DNA of 64,000 bases, taken from Ulva prolifera (Eukaryota > Chlorophyta > Ulvophyceae > Ulvales > Ulvaceae). The stretch spans positions 4,537,658 through 4,601,657 of the forward strand of contig CM041196.1 of the NCBI GenBank assembly GCA_023078555.1. Reading direction: 5' to 3'. A program made the translations under genes and the position numbers. Of the stretch, positions 1 through 11,849 are shown piece by piece (the first letter of the stretch is position 1; every line of letters begins with the position of its first letter). The notes below the pieces were generated by a model. The model ran no database searches. It had not been told where the DNA came from and was given only the letters and a program-made list of their open reading frames with translations.

Positions 1-8
1 CTATTTAT
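1..8 (-). promoter_or_regulatory. TATA box of a family 1 gene lying off the left edge
   Basis: The window opens with the complement of the ATAAATAG box that stands about 100 bases before every family 1 start codon here. The next 40 bases are the complement of the conserved proximal promoter found at 6444, 31554, 39479, 47458, 55422 and 63050. The gene itself must lie to the left of base 1 on the minus strand. Confidence 0.75.
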
Positions 9-897
9 GTGCTCGGCGGACCGAGGCGTGCAGCTCGCGCCGAGACATCTCAGCCATCATCGAACGCGCTGAGCATCAGACTCAGTGGCTGAAATTTGTC
101 ACATGCATTGTATACGTGCACGTATGCCCCGCCGCTGCATGCACGTCTCATCGATGATGCAGGACGAGGTCATGCAGACGCAATGACACCGTCCCCAGGC
201 CTTCACAGTGGGACCGTGAAGCACATGCAATGCATGAACCCCCAGTCCGTGAGTAGTGTATGCTGGGTACCGCCAATGCACCAATATGTTCTGATCTATT
301 GTGATCAGGCTCATAGGGCATGCTGATCTCTAGACCCAGGACTGTGCCACTGCTAGTATCAGCGACAGGGCCCAAGATGTAACAGACGATCTTTGTGGTA
401 ATCGTGAACTGGCTGTGCTGCCATATGCCTCGTCAGGATGCCTGGAGACATGCCTCGATGAGCCTACTGTCATGGCAGCAGTTTGTTCGGAAAAGGCCAC
501 ATTTGCCTCTGCTCACACCAGGCAGTTCACATCTTACGGGCCAAAATTGCATCGTTTGAAGCCTTTCATGGTTAATAAGCACGCTCACAGGGAGAATGCC
601 GGGGGTCGCGATGCATATACCACTGCAGACTGCACCGCGGATGTGCATGCAACCATACCAAGGACGCTTCGAGACACATGAGGAACGTAACGAGGGTGCA
701 TTACTCGTTCCTGCGTGATCCGCTCCAACGCACGAGCATTGCTGGCATGTCTCGGCGCTCGCTGCCTGCCTCAGGTCAGCGAGCGTATACCGCAACGCCG
801 GTGACCGCACACGCCTCACAGTACATTCGCGCTCTAAGCACTTTCTACAAGCAAATGCTGAAAAAGTGGGAACAGTAATATCATTCTATTGTACCTT
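9..897. promoter_or_regulatory. Shared upstream region between an off-window family 1 gene (-) and a broken family 2 copy (+)
   Basis: This is the head-to-head spacer of the array in mirror orientation. It matches the regions before family 1 genes at 31.2, 39.2, 47.2, 55.1 and 62.7 kb. The right part holds the family 2 promoter on the plus strand: an inverted repeat of CGCTCGCT and AGCGAGCG around 756-785 followed at once by a TATA-like GTATAC. The normal family 2 leader, ending in a run like CTTTCTACAAGCAAAT near 841-856, then stops matching. No coding sequence is supported here. Confidence 0.65.
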
Positions 898-1412
898 CTG
901 AGGAGTTCTTGGCTGATGCTGATGCCGGAGGTGATGGCGCCGGTGCCTGCTCTGCAATATCTGAGGGCAATCCCTCCATTCACATTGTGGACCAACATAC
1001 GACCGACACTCAAGAAGCCTCCACAGCTGTAGTGGAGGTCATCGACGCGGATGCCTATCCTGCCGACCTCGACACCGGCGCTGCCAATGAATGCAACACG
1101 AAAAACTGGCTCGAAATGCCGGATGATTCAACAGAAGCTGAAGTTCCCCCCCGGCCCCGTTCGCTTGCAGGACAGGTGCCTGACTTTCCACTATCGCCTG
1201 AGGCAGATGCATTCTCTACAGACCTGGTCATGCCTGCTGCACAATGTGAGGCCTCTGCCACCTCTCATGCGGGTGCTGTGAATGGACAAGACAACACCAC
1301 GAAGCAACACAGCAGCAGGAAGAAGGGTGGGGCGGGAAAGAAGAGGAGCAAGGCTGCAAGGCAGGGGAAGAAGGGGAAGCATGCTAGAAAGGGCAAGAAG
1401 GGACGTGCGTAG
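898..1412 (+). pseudogene. Family 2 paralogue, 5' truncated
   Basis: From about base 898 the sequence matches the last exon of family 2. It has the acidic stretch EEFLADADAGGDG, the S-L-A-G-Q-V-P-D-F core, the N-T-T-K-Q-H-S-S-R linker and the basic tail K-K-G-G-A-G-K-K-R, ending at a TAG. Exon 1, exon 2 and the first part of exon 3 (starting V-L-D-I-E in intact copies) are missing. The leader next to a normal family 2 promoter is joined through about 40 unrelated bases straight to mid-exon 3, so this looks like an internal deletion. The remaining 167-residue frame is open, but it has no in-frame ATG and cannot make a normal product. A TGTAA at 1525-1529 sits where intact copies have theirs. 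Confidence 0.8.
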
Positions 1413-4400
1413 GTTATAATTTGTGCATTGTTGTTGCACATTGCTGAATGACAGTGCATCTAGATATCCTACACCGTCTGTGAGAGCACACTGAGACGAG
1501 TGTGAAGGGTGCACAGGCAGATCATGTAACAAAGCATACAATTTGCACGAGCTGTCATGCACGAGCTGTCATGGAATCTGGTACACGATTGTGTAGCTGT
1601 ATGACCAATATTATTTTCCATCGCGATCGTTTTTTGGTACCTCGCTTTGTTGGTAGTGGCTGCTAGAGGCAATGCTTTGAGATATTATCCGCTGACATGC
1701 TGAACAGAGTTGTTGTGCAGAAGTTGGACTCAGAGGCTGGTTGTATCTGCATGTTCATACATAGGCGGTGACATACCATGATTCGGTTTGATGGTCAATC
1801 GCTGATTGGCCATGCTGTTCCGTATAGTGCTTGACCAGGTAACTGCGTGATGCATAGGTACGATGGCCATCTTTCTCCTTTAGAACTTTATTTCATGAGT
1901 ATATTAGTATGTTTGTTGTCGCGAGTGCGCTGCAGCCTGCAATATACGGAGGACATCAGACTGCCGCGTGTCCGTGGAGAGGCCGGAGAACCCACAAATG
2001 ACGATAACAAACGTTCGACGATATTCAGCGGTTTGTATCAGGAATTTATCTCAGTTCCCAACGCTACCGGTCAGCGAGAGGCTTCAACACAACACCTACC
2101 GCGTGCATCGCGTTCGCAGAAGGGCAAATCCGACACAACCATTCCACAGATGCATGTTCTATCTCATCTCATTGATCGCGCTGCTGATATGTCGCCACCG
2201 CCGTATACGCCTGTGCGGGCACGATGATCTCCCGATGTGGAGGTGTCGTCAGGTGTGTCCTCACGCTTTGCGCCTTTCAATTGGCACGGTCGATGTAGAT
2301 GTGAGCGGCACACACGAGGCACGACTAAACGCTGAACCTTCAAATACTCCCTTCAGAATTATCCAATATGGAATTTCGCTCAATGCCACGCCTGCTCAGA
2401 TATCTGCGCCCGAAATATGCCTCTGCTCCGTGATACCGTAATCCTTGATCTGTCTTTGGTGTGGAACAAAACGTTCGACTCAAGCATCACACATGAGCTG
2501 TACATTGTCGTGTATCGTCTTTTGGCGCCTTGCCAATGTTGCCTGACAAGCAGAAGAGCAACTCGAGTCCTCAGCACTGGGAGATAGTACATCCGGATAG
2601 CATCACCAGCTACACAGATCGTGCGTGAATTTACACCATTTTGACAGGCCTGCACCGAGAATCAAACCCAGCGATGCCTCCCTCCCTGTGCACAAGAGAC
2701 TAGACATGGCAGACTTGGTGCCATCTGGTTTGATTCCTAGATTACAGCCACTATTACCAGGGGTGTGTGTGCCTTCAGAGCACAACTCTGTACACCACAG
2801 CTGCCCCGCCAGTCGCACTGCCTGAAGTGCTGTATGCTTCCAGGACATCCTGGGCCTGCGCCGCTGTTTAGCCTGTCGGCGGTAGACAGCGCAGCAAATC
2901 AGATCTTGAAGCTCTTGGTACATTTTCATGTACCGCCAGTACCTGATTCCGCTTTGTCTCGTGCATACAGGGCAAACAGTGGAACAAGTACACACCATTG
3001 GGACTGTCTTGCACCCGGGTTGCGCTGGAGTTCACCCGCATCACCCGATGCAAGTCAGGCAGATGTCTGAGTCTATGAACCGTGATCGTCAGCGGCTGAT
3101 TCTTCTCTCGGAGGCCAGTGGCTGTGCATGTTTGCATTGACCCAGGGAAGCACAGATGACCGCAGCCCAACTCAGGCAGCCAGTGCCAGCCGGTAGGCAG
3201 GTGGGCTCTACGACCTTGTTCTAGTCTGTGGCCAGAAATGCCATGTTTGCTTATTAACAGGAGCTTCCGTTGTTGGCATGTGAGCCCGGCACGATGTTCT
3301 TCCTGCTCTGCCACAAAGTTGTTTGACACGAAGTGCAGACTACGCCCTCAAAGCCGCGAATGCCAAGCTGAAACATGTAATCAGGCGGGCCCCTGCCGCA
3401 AGGACCGGCCGTGATGGCCTATTTCAGTGCGGCCCACTGGGGGTGTTCCCGCAAGCGTGCCACCGCCAGCGCTCACGCGTACTTCGTCAGAGTTGCCACT
3501 ATACATGTCCGATGGCGCTGTGCATGCAGCCCGCACATCCACCAGCCCTCCGATTTCCATGTTGTCCAGTCTGCGGCGCTCACGCTGACACATGCCGACT
3601 CCCCGCCGGACTGATCCCATGCTGCGTGACGTATTCTGGCTGCCTCAATAGCTTTGCCTCGCAGCAATGCGGGGACGCGTTGCATTCTGGTGTCGGATGC
3701 ACCACGTCTGCCTCAAGCTCAGCTTTTTCAACCTTTCTCGGCCGTTGGTGCATGCTCCCATTATATCGCACCGAGCAATTTCAGGCATGCAGCCGTATAT
3801 GTGCCCGTTCAGTGGACCCGGAAGCGAGAGACACAACATCGTGCCGAGGCTCGTCCTAGGACTCCCTGGAGAAGTCTCCAGCATTGTCTGCTGGGCTACT
3901 GCAGCACCGTTGCTCCTGCTTGCTGAATCATGCACAGGCACAGCGCCGGGGTGGTGCCTGCGTAACATGCCTGCTGCATCACGCCGAAGTGCGTGCTACT
4001 GGATTTGAGAGCGCACAGAGAGGGCCCACAACAGCTGGCGGCAGCGACGCGACTGGACGCGACTGTGTGTGCAGACTACGCGATCCATGCTCCGCAGCGA
4101 GTTTGGGTTTGTGACACCGCCAAAGAGACCATTTGAACCGCGCGTATTGCAACTGAAAAGCAAAACAACGCATGCGCAATCCCCCACACACGCGAGCCCC
4201 ACTTGACTGCACGCCTGAAGCGACTTCGATGTCGCGTGGCTCTGACACCGGGGCTGCCATGCAGGTGCACCGGTCTCATGCCTACTGACTTCAAACTGCA
4301 GGCACCGGAATGCAGTCTTGCACTGGCTCCTTGGCCCGCTGCGGGGCGCAATGGCACCTGCAGAGCGGATGTGGGTGTCAAACGGCAGTTCTGCCCTCTG

Positions 4401-4701
4401 ACTCGGGTGCCCTGCAGTTCACACAGACTGTGCCAGCTGCGTCTCAGCCTCTGCTGACAACAGCCTGGCATTTTACTGAAGCTGGCAATGAGATCCACTT
4501 TTTGGTGAACTGTGGAAACAACAAGTGAACAATACTCATGCATGGGGCTGCCCATGAAGGAAGCAGGATGATATTTTTGTGATACATGACGTGCAAGCCT
4601 CTCCACCACATGTACAACCATCACTTCTCTCTAATTGTCTGAACCACTGCACTCTCGAGCGGAATGCTGGAAACTCAAACATGCTCTGTAATTCGGTACA
4701 A
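1413..4701. other. Tail-to-tail spacer of the array, left arm
   Basis: This 3.3 kb stretch separates the 3' ends of the family 2 relic (+) and family 1 copy A (-). It is the mirror counterpart of the spacers at 33.3-36.5, 41.3-44.5, 49.3-52.8 and 57.2-60.1 kb. Matching blocks include one near 2.0-2.25 kb (matches 35.8-36.05 and 52.0-52.3 kb), the block with TGATTCTTC near 3.1 kb, and GC-rich blocks at 3.3-4.1 kb. Many short open frames exist but none keeps its frame between copies. I see no supported gene. Confidence 0.5.
1525..1529 (+). terminator. TGTAA polyadenylation signal of the broken family 2 copy
   Basis: TGTAA lies 113 bases after the stop, inside a block (GGCAGATCATGTAAC) also conserved 116-118 bases after the four intact family 2 genes. 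Confidence 0.5.
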
Positions 4702-6354
4702 CTATGCACGTCCCTTCTTGCCCTTCTTGGCGTGCTTTCCCTTCTTGCCCTGCCTTGCAGCCTTGCTCCTCTTCGCCTTCTTCCCAGCCCCACCCTTCTT
4801 CCCCTTGCTTCGTGTCTTCAACGTGTCATCCCGATCCTCAGTGTCAGTCACCTGCGGGGAGGTGGTGCCCCCACACACCTCGTCTGGGGTATGCTCAAGT
4901 GGAAACTCAGGAACCTGGCCAGCAAGCGTGCGGCGGCGGGGGGGCACTGCATCATTGGAGAGGCTAGCCGCCACATCATCGAACTGCACGTTGCAACATG
5001 ATCAGGCAACACTGACATCCGGCACAGTTGTTCAATATGGCGAGGGGGTATGGATGAACTCACATATGGCTACAGGTAGCAGTGACACTGCAGCTCTGTA
5101 AGACATACATCCACATGCGAGTGCCGCAGGTCCTAAGCCAGTGGCCATGTCACACCTTGTTGTTGAGGCATGCGGGCTCGCAGTCTTCACAGCAGTCTTG
5201 AAACAACATTTCGAATCGATTTTTGTTGCTGCACAACTCAGCGGCATCCATGGCGGGAGCACCGGTGTCGACATCGCGTGACATTGCCACCTTTGAGGCA
5301 GTGTGGTTGGCTTCAACAACATCATCGTCATCATCAAACTCATCGCAGCACTCTTCCACGAGAGTGTCACACAGGGCGTCCACCTCAATGCCAACGTCCT
5401 CATCTGACACAGAGGCCTCCTCGATGTCCAGCACCTGCACGCCTCGCCCCACTATGACAGTGTGTCTAAAAAGCTGCCAGAAAGGCAGCACCTGTGAGCG
5501 TGGCTGCGCTGACATAGGGCTATCAGGAAGAGCTGGTCACACCTCTGTGGCTTCGGGGTTGGGACCCTTGCTTGCAGAGCCAGCCAGGACAGAGTCGACT
5601 GCTGCCTGCACCATCTTGGCCACACACTCCCTGGCCTCTGCCTGTGCCACGACGTTGGCAATTGCCGCCTTCACGAGCGTCTCCACGCATTCCCGGGCTT
5701 CTTCTTCCGCAGCAGCGGCCTGTGCGGCAATGCATGCCCCCTCAGCGGCCAGGCGGTCCAGGGCCGCATGCATGGCGGGGTGCAGGCTCTTCTTGAACAG
5801 CCCCTTGGTGGCTGAGACTGCCCCCACGACCTCGAGGATGGCAGCTGACACCGACGCCCCAGCCAGAGCAGCCTGCAAACACACATGCATTGTCTACAGC
5901 TGGAACTGAACGGCACACTCAGCAATGTAGAAGAGCTTTCTCATGCATGCTGACGTGTGCTCAGCAACATGCGTGGACTCTGCGGACGTCTTGAATTACA
6001 TGCATGCATGCATGGGTGTACTCGGAAGCAAAGTGGACGCGAGAGCGTGACGAGCCCGAGGCAAAGGGCAGAGGCAGCGAACGCAACAAGAGCGGAAAAC
6101 ATGCCAGCCCAACGCTCAATGGAAAAATGTGATGTACGCACGCAAGAGGTGGCAGCTGTCTAGAGGCAACAGAGCTCAATCTGCTGGCACGTTTGCACTG
6201 GCAGGCTGCCATGTCCACGATGAGGAGAGGAAATCGTAGTGACAACAAGTCCAAACATTGACACTCCACGCAAGCGAATGGCGTAGATAGGAGAGCGTGC
6301 CTTGGACAGCGCGATGGCTGCAGCTGGTGTTGTCTGAACGGTAGAGAAAGCCAT
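4702..6354 (-). CDS. Family 1 protein copy A (four exons, 314 aa), basic-tailed, function unknown
   Basis: Exons on the minus strand: 6301-6354, 5543-5872, 5156-5434, 4702-4983; all introns are phase 0. Exon 1 gives MAFSTVQTTPAAAIALSK. Exon 2 is Ala-rich and helical, with two 21-residue repeats (ARECVETLVK... and ARECVAKMVQ...). Exon 3 starts V-L-D-I-E-E and is acidic (D-E-F-D-D-D-D-D) with Cys pairs such as E-E-C-C and F-Q-D-C-C-E-D-C. Exon 4 has the R-R-R-T-L-A-G-Q-V-P-E-F-P-L core and a Lys/Gly/Arg tail ending K-K-G-R-A. There is no signal peptide or membrane segment. Intron 1 starts with GC, not GT (AAG then GCACGC). Exon 4 starts with TTC where the other copies have GTA or GTC. The start is set by AAATGGC context and a TATA box 90 bases upstream. 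The acidic middle plus basic tail suggests a nuclear or nucleic-acid-associated protein, which is inference. The splice model is supported by the five sister copies. Confidence 0.82.
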
Positions 6355-6443
6355 TTCGACGATTGGTGTATTGGAGGTATGTTTGAAAAAGAAGAGAGTA
6401 CTCGAGAGCAAAGGAGCTTTGAGGCATATGGGGTCTTCCGCGG

Positions 6444-6451
6444 CTATTTAT
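6444..6451 (-). promoter_or_regulatory. TATA box of family 1 copy A
   Basis: The complement of ATAAATAG lies 90 bases before the ATG, preceded on the same strand by the conserved inverted repeat CTCGG-TCCG-CCGAG. The same arrangement precedes all family 1 copies. Confidence 0.75.
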
Positions 6452-7563
6452 GTGCTCGGCGGACCGAGGCGTGCAGCTCGCGCCGAGACATCTCAGCGAT
6501 CATCGAACGCGCTGAGGCTCAGACTCAGTGGCTGCAAATCGTCACATGCATTGTATACGTACACGTATGAGCTGTCGCTGCATGCACGTCCCATCGATGA
6601 TGCAGGACGAGGTCATGCAGACGCAATGACACCGTCCCCAGGCCTTCACAGTGGGACCGTGAAGCACATGCAATGCATGAACCATTCCTCCGTGAGTAAT
6701 GTATGCTGGGTACCGCCAATGCACCAACATGTTCTGATCTATTGTGATCAGGCTCATAGGGCACACCAGTCGCTGATCTCTAGACCCAGGACTGTGCCAC
6801 TGCTAGAATCAGCGACAGGGCTCAAGATGTAACAGAAGATCTTTGTGGTAATTGTAAAATGTCTGTGCTGCCGTATATGCCTCGTCGAGATGCCTGGAGA
6901 CATGCCTCGATGAGCAAGCTGTCACGCAGCTGTAATGGATGCAGTTTGACTGAGTTTGGAAAATGCCAAATTTGCCTCTGCTCAACCCCGGTATGTGAAG
7001 AGATATTGTACGGGAGTTGCATATTCTGAGACACCTCCAGAAGCGACAGGACACGTCTCATGCATCGTTGTCATCGTGATTTGTTCCCAAGTTGAATCGG
7101 AGCTCTGAGATTTGTTCATGAGTCAACAAGACTCCGCCATTTGCCATATCTGGCAATTGCAATGTGGCAAGTTTCATCTCATCATACACAGCTTCATGTG
7201 TACGCATACACGTACGCGTCAGCTCTGCCGTTTTGCCAGGAGCATCACAGGCTGCAGCCTTGCCAGTTCCGCTGCACGCTCCTCATCACATGTTTCGTGT
7301 CGCGGAGGACAGATGCATGCGTGGTGAAGGATGCATATAATGACGCAGGTCTATGTGTTAAGCCGTTCATGTGTAGTAAGCACGCTCACAGGGAGAATGC
7401 CGGGGGTCGCGATGCATTTACCACTGCAGACTGCACCGCGGAAGGGATGTGCATGCAACCATACCAAAGATGGTCTGAGACACATGTACAGCGTAATGAT
7501 GGTGTATCATCCGCTCCTGCGTGATCTGCTTTACCGCACGAGCATTGCTGACATGGCGCGTCT
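6452..7563. promoter_or_regulatory. Upstream region of family 1 copy A; end of the left array arm
   Basis: This matches the head-to-head spacers of the array (compare 1-780 and the complement of 38.4-39.5 kb). Similarity runs to about 7563, close to where the family 2 promoter should begin, and then stops. The partner family 2 gene is absent, so copy A has lost its divergent neighbour. A T-rich/A-rich part at 6820-7200 and CG-rich palindromes around CATGCA are seen; there is no coding sequence. Confidence 0.55.
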
Positions 7564-9207
7564 GTCCAGTGGGCGCTGCGGTTGCTGGCAGTGTCGTTGC
7601 AGCGGGGCAATGCGGAGGTATGTACATCGATGATATATCTCGAGATACATCGATATATCGAAAGTCGGGGCTTTTCATCTCGCGTGAGCTGGATTGCGTG
7701 CCCTCAGGAGAGCATGGTAGATGTTCAAAACAACACTCGGCTGACATCACGAGCTGTCAGGGAGAGCGAGAAGCTCTTGATTGTCGATTGGATTTCATGC
7801 CAACAGACCGAGACCATCACTGCCTCCATCACTGTGCACTCGAGAGCCGGCTGCGTGAGCCACTCGGGGGCGCCGGCATCAGGTGTGCTGCTGAGAATCG
7901 AAGCCAATTTAAATCTGCAGACACTCTTGCCAGCTAGCCAGGTGCAAGACATCTGAAGCTTGCACATGCAGCTCACATGCACTTCCCGAGAGCGATGCGG
8001 TGGCGGCTGTGCCTACCGAGTACCGTTTAAGACACTCAATGGTCACTGAGGCCGCCTCTTCAGGCAGCAAGCACCTGCAGAGCTCTGAAGGTGAAACCAG
8101 AAAACACTTAAAGAAAAGAAGCAGAAGAAAAGAAGAAAACCCCAACACTTATCAGATCACATGCTGCTGCCTCGAGAAGATGCTGCTATGTATTGCCCCC
8201 AGCGGCAGTGTTGCATCGAATGAATAGGTACCAGAACTTCTCGTTGAACCTTTCTCTGAATGAGCCCTGGTCACCAGAGCCCATTCACGTAGAATTCTCC
8301 AGGTTCAAACAGCTGTACCATCACATTTGGCCCTCTCGCCACACTCCACTCACACAGATGTGTCCTTCTACTAGAAGTGTAGTACACTGCCGTATGCTGC
8401 CGTCACTTCATCGGGCAGGGATACCGCATATCGCTGCCCCATGAAGGTGCCACGTTCCGTGGTTGCATTTTGCAGATCCTCAACACGGACACGACTCCAA
8501 GAGCATTCTGTCTGAGACCGACCATTCTCACAAACAGGCCTCGAGCTCGCACCTTCATCATTTCCTTTCGGAACCCCTCAACCACCTGCTCCCTCTGACG
8601 CAGGGTCGTGCCACACCCGCGCTCTCAACACACGAGCTGCGGTGACCGGCGATATTTGTGTTACAACGACAAATCATAGTCGCCGATAGCACCGCCAGGG
8701 CAACGAACCAGCGTGCCATCGCCCCAATGCATGCACTGCGGAATGTGTACATGCACGTACACCCACGCCGAACCCAAACTTTGAACACGGCGCTCGATCA
8801 CAGCATGACAGACACGCACCGAACACGCACCCACACAACCATGCACCGGCAGTGTTTGTGGGTGTGTCACTCAAGCGCTGGCGAGCTCGACCACCTGGAC
8901 AGCATTGCTGCACTCCGTGCCACAGTGACAGCGCCTCTACGAGCGAATGAAGGCTGCTGATCGGCACAAGCGCGACAAGCATGGCCACATCGTCGCCGGT
9001 GACTTCACTTTGGGGCCGTGGTCGGCTGCGACGTGCGGGGGGGTCAGCCAGGGTGCATTGTCCGACCCTCACCATGCTTGCTGCTGCTGCTGCACGACCG
9101 GGAGCTGCGCAGCCTTCCGACGACGCTGTGGCGGCTTGCCAGGTGCGCGCTTCTGCCCGTTCACAGCATGCCGTTCATGGCACGTGCACGTCACGCATGC
9201 AAGGCCT
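7564..9207. other. Island DNA without a recognised gene, left of the Copia fossil
   Basis: Array similarity ends at about 7563 and the fossil frame begins at 9208. The stretch holds an ATCGAT/CTCGAG palindromic cluster (7622-7668), a purine-rich run near 8098-8145 and a diverged repeat at 8650-8840. Open frames are short and show no family I know. Confidence 0.5.
8650..8840 (+). repeat. Dispersed repeat, also in intron 3 of family 3 copy 1
   Basis: The segment around TAGCACCGCCAGGGCAACGA (8691-8710) and CACAGCATGACA (8800-8811) matches 16865-17055 in order and orientation, with TAGCACCGCCAGGGCAACGA repeated exactly at 16909-16928. A weaker match lies near 18220-18330. No terminal repeats or target duplication were found. 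It could be an old non-autonomous element or a relic of a family 3 intron. Confidence 0.45.
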
Positions 9208-10074
9208 TCAAGATGGTGGGTGTTTCCAAGGCGGGCTATCAGGATCAAAAGGCTTCCGCTTCTTAATGGCTGCAACCCGACGGGATGAACATCGCTGGGC
9301 TGACTTACCGCCATCAAGCTCCCCATGCTTGGTCACCTCTGCACCAGCCACCGCACTGTCAGCCGTAGCCAACATGCCCGATGTTTCGGCTACCTTTGGT
9401 GCTACTGTCTGCTCACTCACTGTGCTATGCTCTATATCAACACTAGCTTCTATGACAGCAACATCTGCATGTGGAATCAAGCGCTTGCGTACAAGCGGGT
9501 TCCATTTGTGTCTAACTGGGGCCGACTGCGCTTCCTGCCCTTGGGCATCAGCAGCAGTGTCATGCAAATCAAAACTAACTTCTTTAGCAGGATGCATAGA
9601 CTCCCCAGCGACAGGTGAGTTTGGGGCCGGACTTACCTCTCCCCTGGAGATAAATCCACCCAGATGCTCGCGCATGTAGTCCATCCCATGCTCCAAGCTG
9701 CGAGCCGTAGCCCGACCGCCTGAAGCCCTGGGGATGGGTCCCCCAATATCCCCCATGGCCCCTCGCGGCGGGCCAGCTGATCTCGCCGCGGCAGAGCTGG
9801 GTTGATGTTGTATCTCCATGTCCCGGACACTCACATCATCTACTCTGCCAGAGTCGCTGGCGAGAGATCTCCCCGGAGATGTGAAGCTCTTCGCCCTCTG
9901 GCTGTTGTGTGCGGCCGATGGCGACATGTCGATGTTGGAGTGCTCAAGCTCCCGAAAGCGGTCGACGTTGGAGTGATTGTTGACGCGCTCGATGTTCTCA
10001 CCTGGCTGAAGGTGCAAATCAACAGCACCTTGGCGTAGCTCCTGACTACGCACTACCGCATGGACGTTCTCCAC
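9208..10074 (-). mobile_element. Copia fossil: region after the integrase
   Basis: A 288-residue open frame, low in complexity and rich in Ser, Ala, Asp and Pro, follows the integrase in the position of the variable linker between integrase and reverse transcriptase in Copia elements. It has basic stretches such as R-R-V-A-A-I-K-K-R-K. No catalytic motif was seen. Confidence 0.6.
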
Positions 10075-11726
10075 TACCTCTGGAGTTGTCTGTCTAGTCT
10101 TCCGATGTAGCTCCCCTGAACCAGATCATCCCCCAGCTCCGGAACTACATGCTCAAACTCTGCGGCCAGGCTATCGTCGATGTACTCCGAATCATGCAGG
10201 TCAACAAGATTCTTGCCTATGGCCATCCCGTCAAAATCATACTCAGCAGCTCCGTGCACTTGCATGTACTGCTTGCGAGCAGCAACCGCATCGACATCTG
10301 ACAACGGGGGCGCGTACACCTTTTCCGCCATCTTGGGCTGGAATTCTAGTTTCTCAACTTCACTCCTAGTCGCTTTCGGCATGAGCCCTATCTCCACGCT
10401 ATCGAATTTCTTGATGTACTCACGCAACATCGCAGCGCTATACACCATCTGCCGCACTTCAATCACTTTGCCGCCCCCCGGTACGGATTGGTAAACCCTG
10501 TTCATGTGTGGGCCTTGACCCGGACCTACCCACACAGCGTTTGCTCCCCTAGCGTCTAGTCTGCGTAGATGCTGACCATTCTGATAGAAATACACTGGCA
10601 AACCCCATGGGCGCATCTGCTCTACAAGCAGTTTGAATCGTTCAAGATTCAATGATCTCCCGTAGAAGACCATATACGGGACCACAAGTCGGAAATTAGT
10701 GTTTTCCCAGAGTCTATTGCACCGCTCACTTTCGCCACGCTTTGCCTGTGCCGTGATCTCCTCTTCTGTCATCAGCTTATCACCTTTAGCTAGAGCAGGC
10801 TTGTTACTCACACCTTTCGATTTCACTGCGAGCACTCTACTTCTATTAGCTCTGCTAAGATTTTCAATCGCATTGGACAAATTCTTCTGTATGAACTTTT
10901 TCTTTTCACGAGTCATCAAAGCAGTGCTAGGCACAAGATTAGTGCAATGGTTGACACACATCGCCCCCTCCGGCCATAGCCGGCGGGGTAGATCGGTGGG
11001 GAGAATTGCAGCACGCATTTTGTCAGAGGTGACACCACACGTACGCTCTGCTATACCATTGCCCTCATGGTGTCCAGGAGCACATGTTTCCCACGATATC
11101 CCGTTCTCCGAGAAATAATCTTGGATATTGTGACCCTCAAACTCTCCGCCACGATCTCCGTGTACACCCATAACTCTAGGTGTGATCTTAATGCCCTCAT
11201 CATCAACGAACTCATGCGGAAGAACACTAGTCCGTATGTGCTCAATGATTTCAACTAGCAGCTGTGGCACTCTAGACTTCGCATCCATTGGACATGCAAA
11301 ACTGTAGCGTGAATGCTCATCGACGACTATGAGAATGTACCGTGCTTTTCCTACCCCTACAGGCAAAATGGGACCCATAACATCAACGTGCAGCCATGCA
11401 CCAGGCCATTGGGCCTCATCATGTTCTACATTTGTGCCATGCTGATTGCTAGAGCCGGAATCATGGGAGGCTAGGCGACAACCGTGGCAGCGACCTAGAT
11501 TCTCCTTCATCACATCAGATTGAATTCCTAGACCCTTATACACCTCAGCTTTGGACATCATTTGCAGAATGGATGTGCCCGTTTGCAGACTCAAATGTGT
11601 CAGAAATGTCGTGTTCAGCTTGGCAGCACCCGAAACATGTTGTGCCTTGCCAGTCAATGCAGCTATTCTGCAAAGGTCGGCCTCGTCACTCTCGAGCTTT
11701 GCCACGGCATTGCTCGAGGACCACAC
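10074..11726 (-). mobile_element. Copia fossil: pre-integrase and integrase
   Basis: The frame of about 550 residues starts with a pre-integrase region (H-L-S-L-Q-T-G then C-H-G-C-R). It continues into an integrase core with H-V-D-V-M-G-P, V-D-E-H-S-R-Y, G-D-R-G-G-E-F and H-H-E-G-N-G-I-A-E-R, the usual D-D-E surroundings of the Copia family, followed by L-W-P-E-G-A-M-C-V-N-H. Part of the fossil element. Confidence 0.88.
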
Positions 11727-11849
11727 ACTAGGACTATTGACTTGCTCACCCCTTAGGATGGGCTTGCCCTTATCCGTCTCAATGAAAAGAACAGGTCGAT
11801 TCTTCGCGTCTGTGGATTGGTTAATCCTACCCTCCTTGTGGCCTAGGGC

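Noticed and set aside
96-326. Repeated frames of 60-80 codons containing H-A-R-P-I-D-D-A-G-R-G-H in every head-to-head spacer, on both strands
   Set aside because: They lie in the promoter-side region, are open on both strands at once, and vary in ends and frame between copies. They reflect conserved non-coding sequence rich in GCATGC words.
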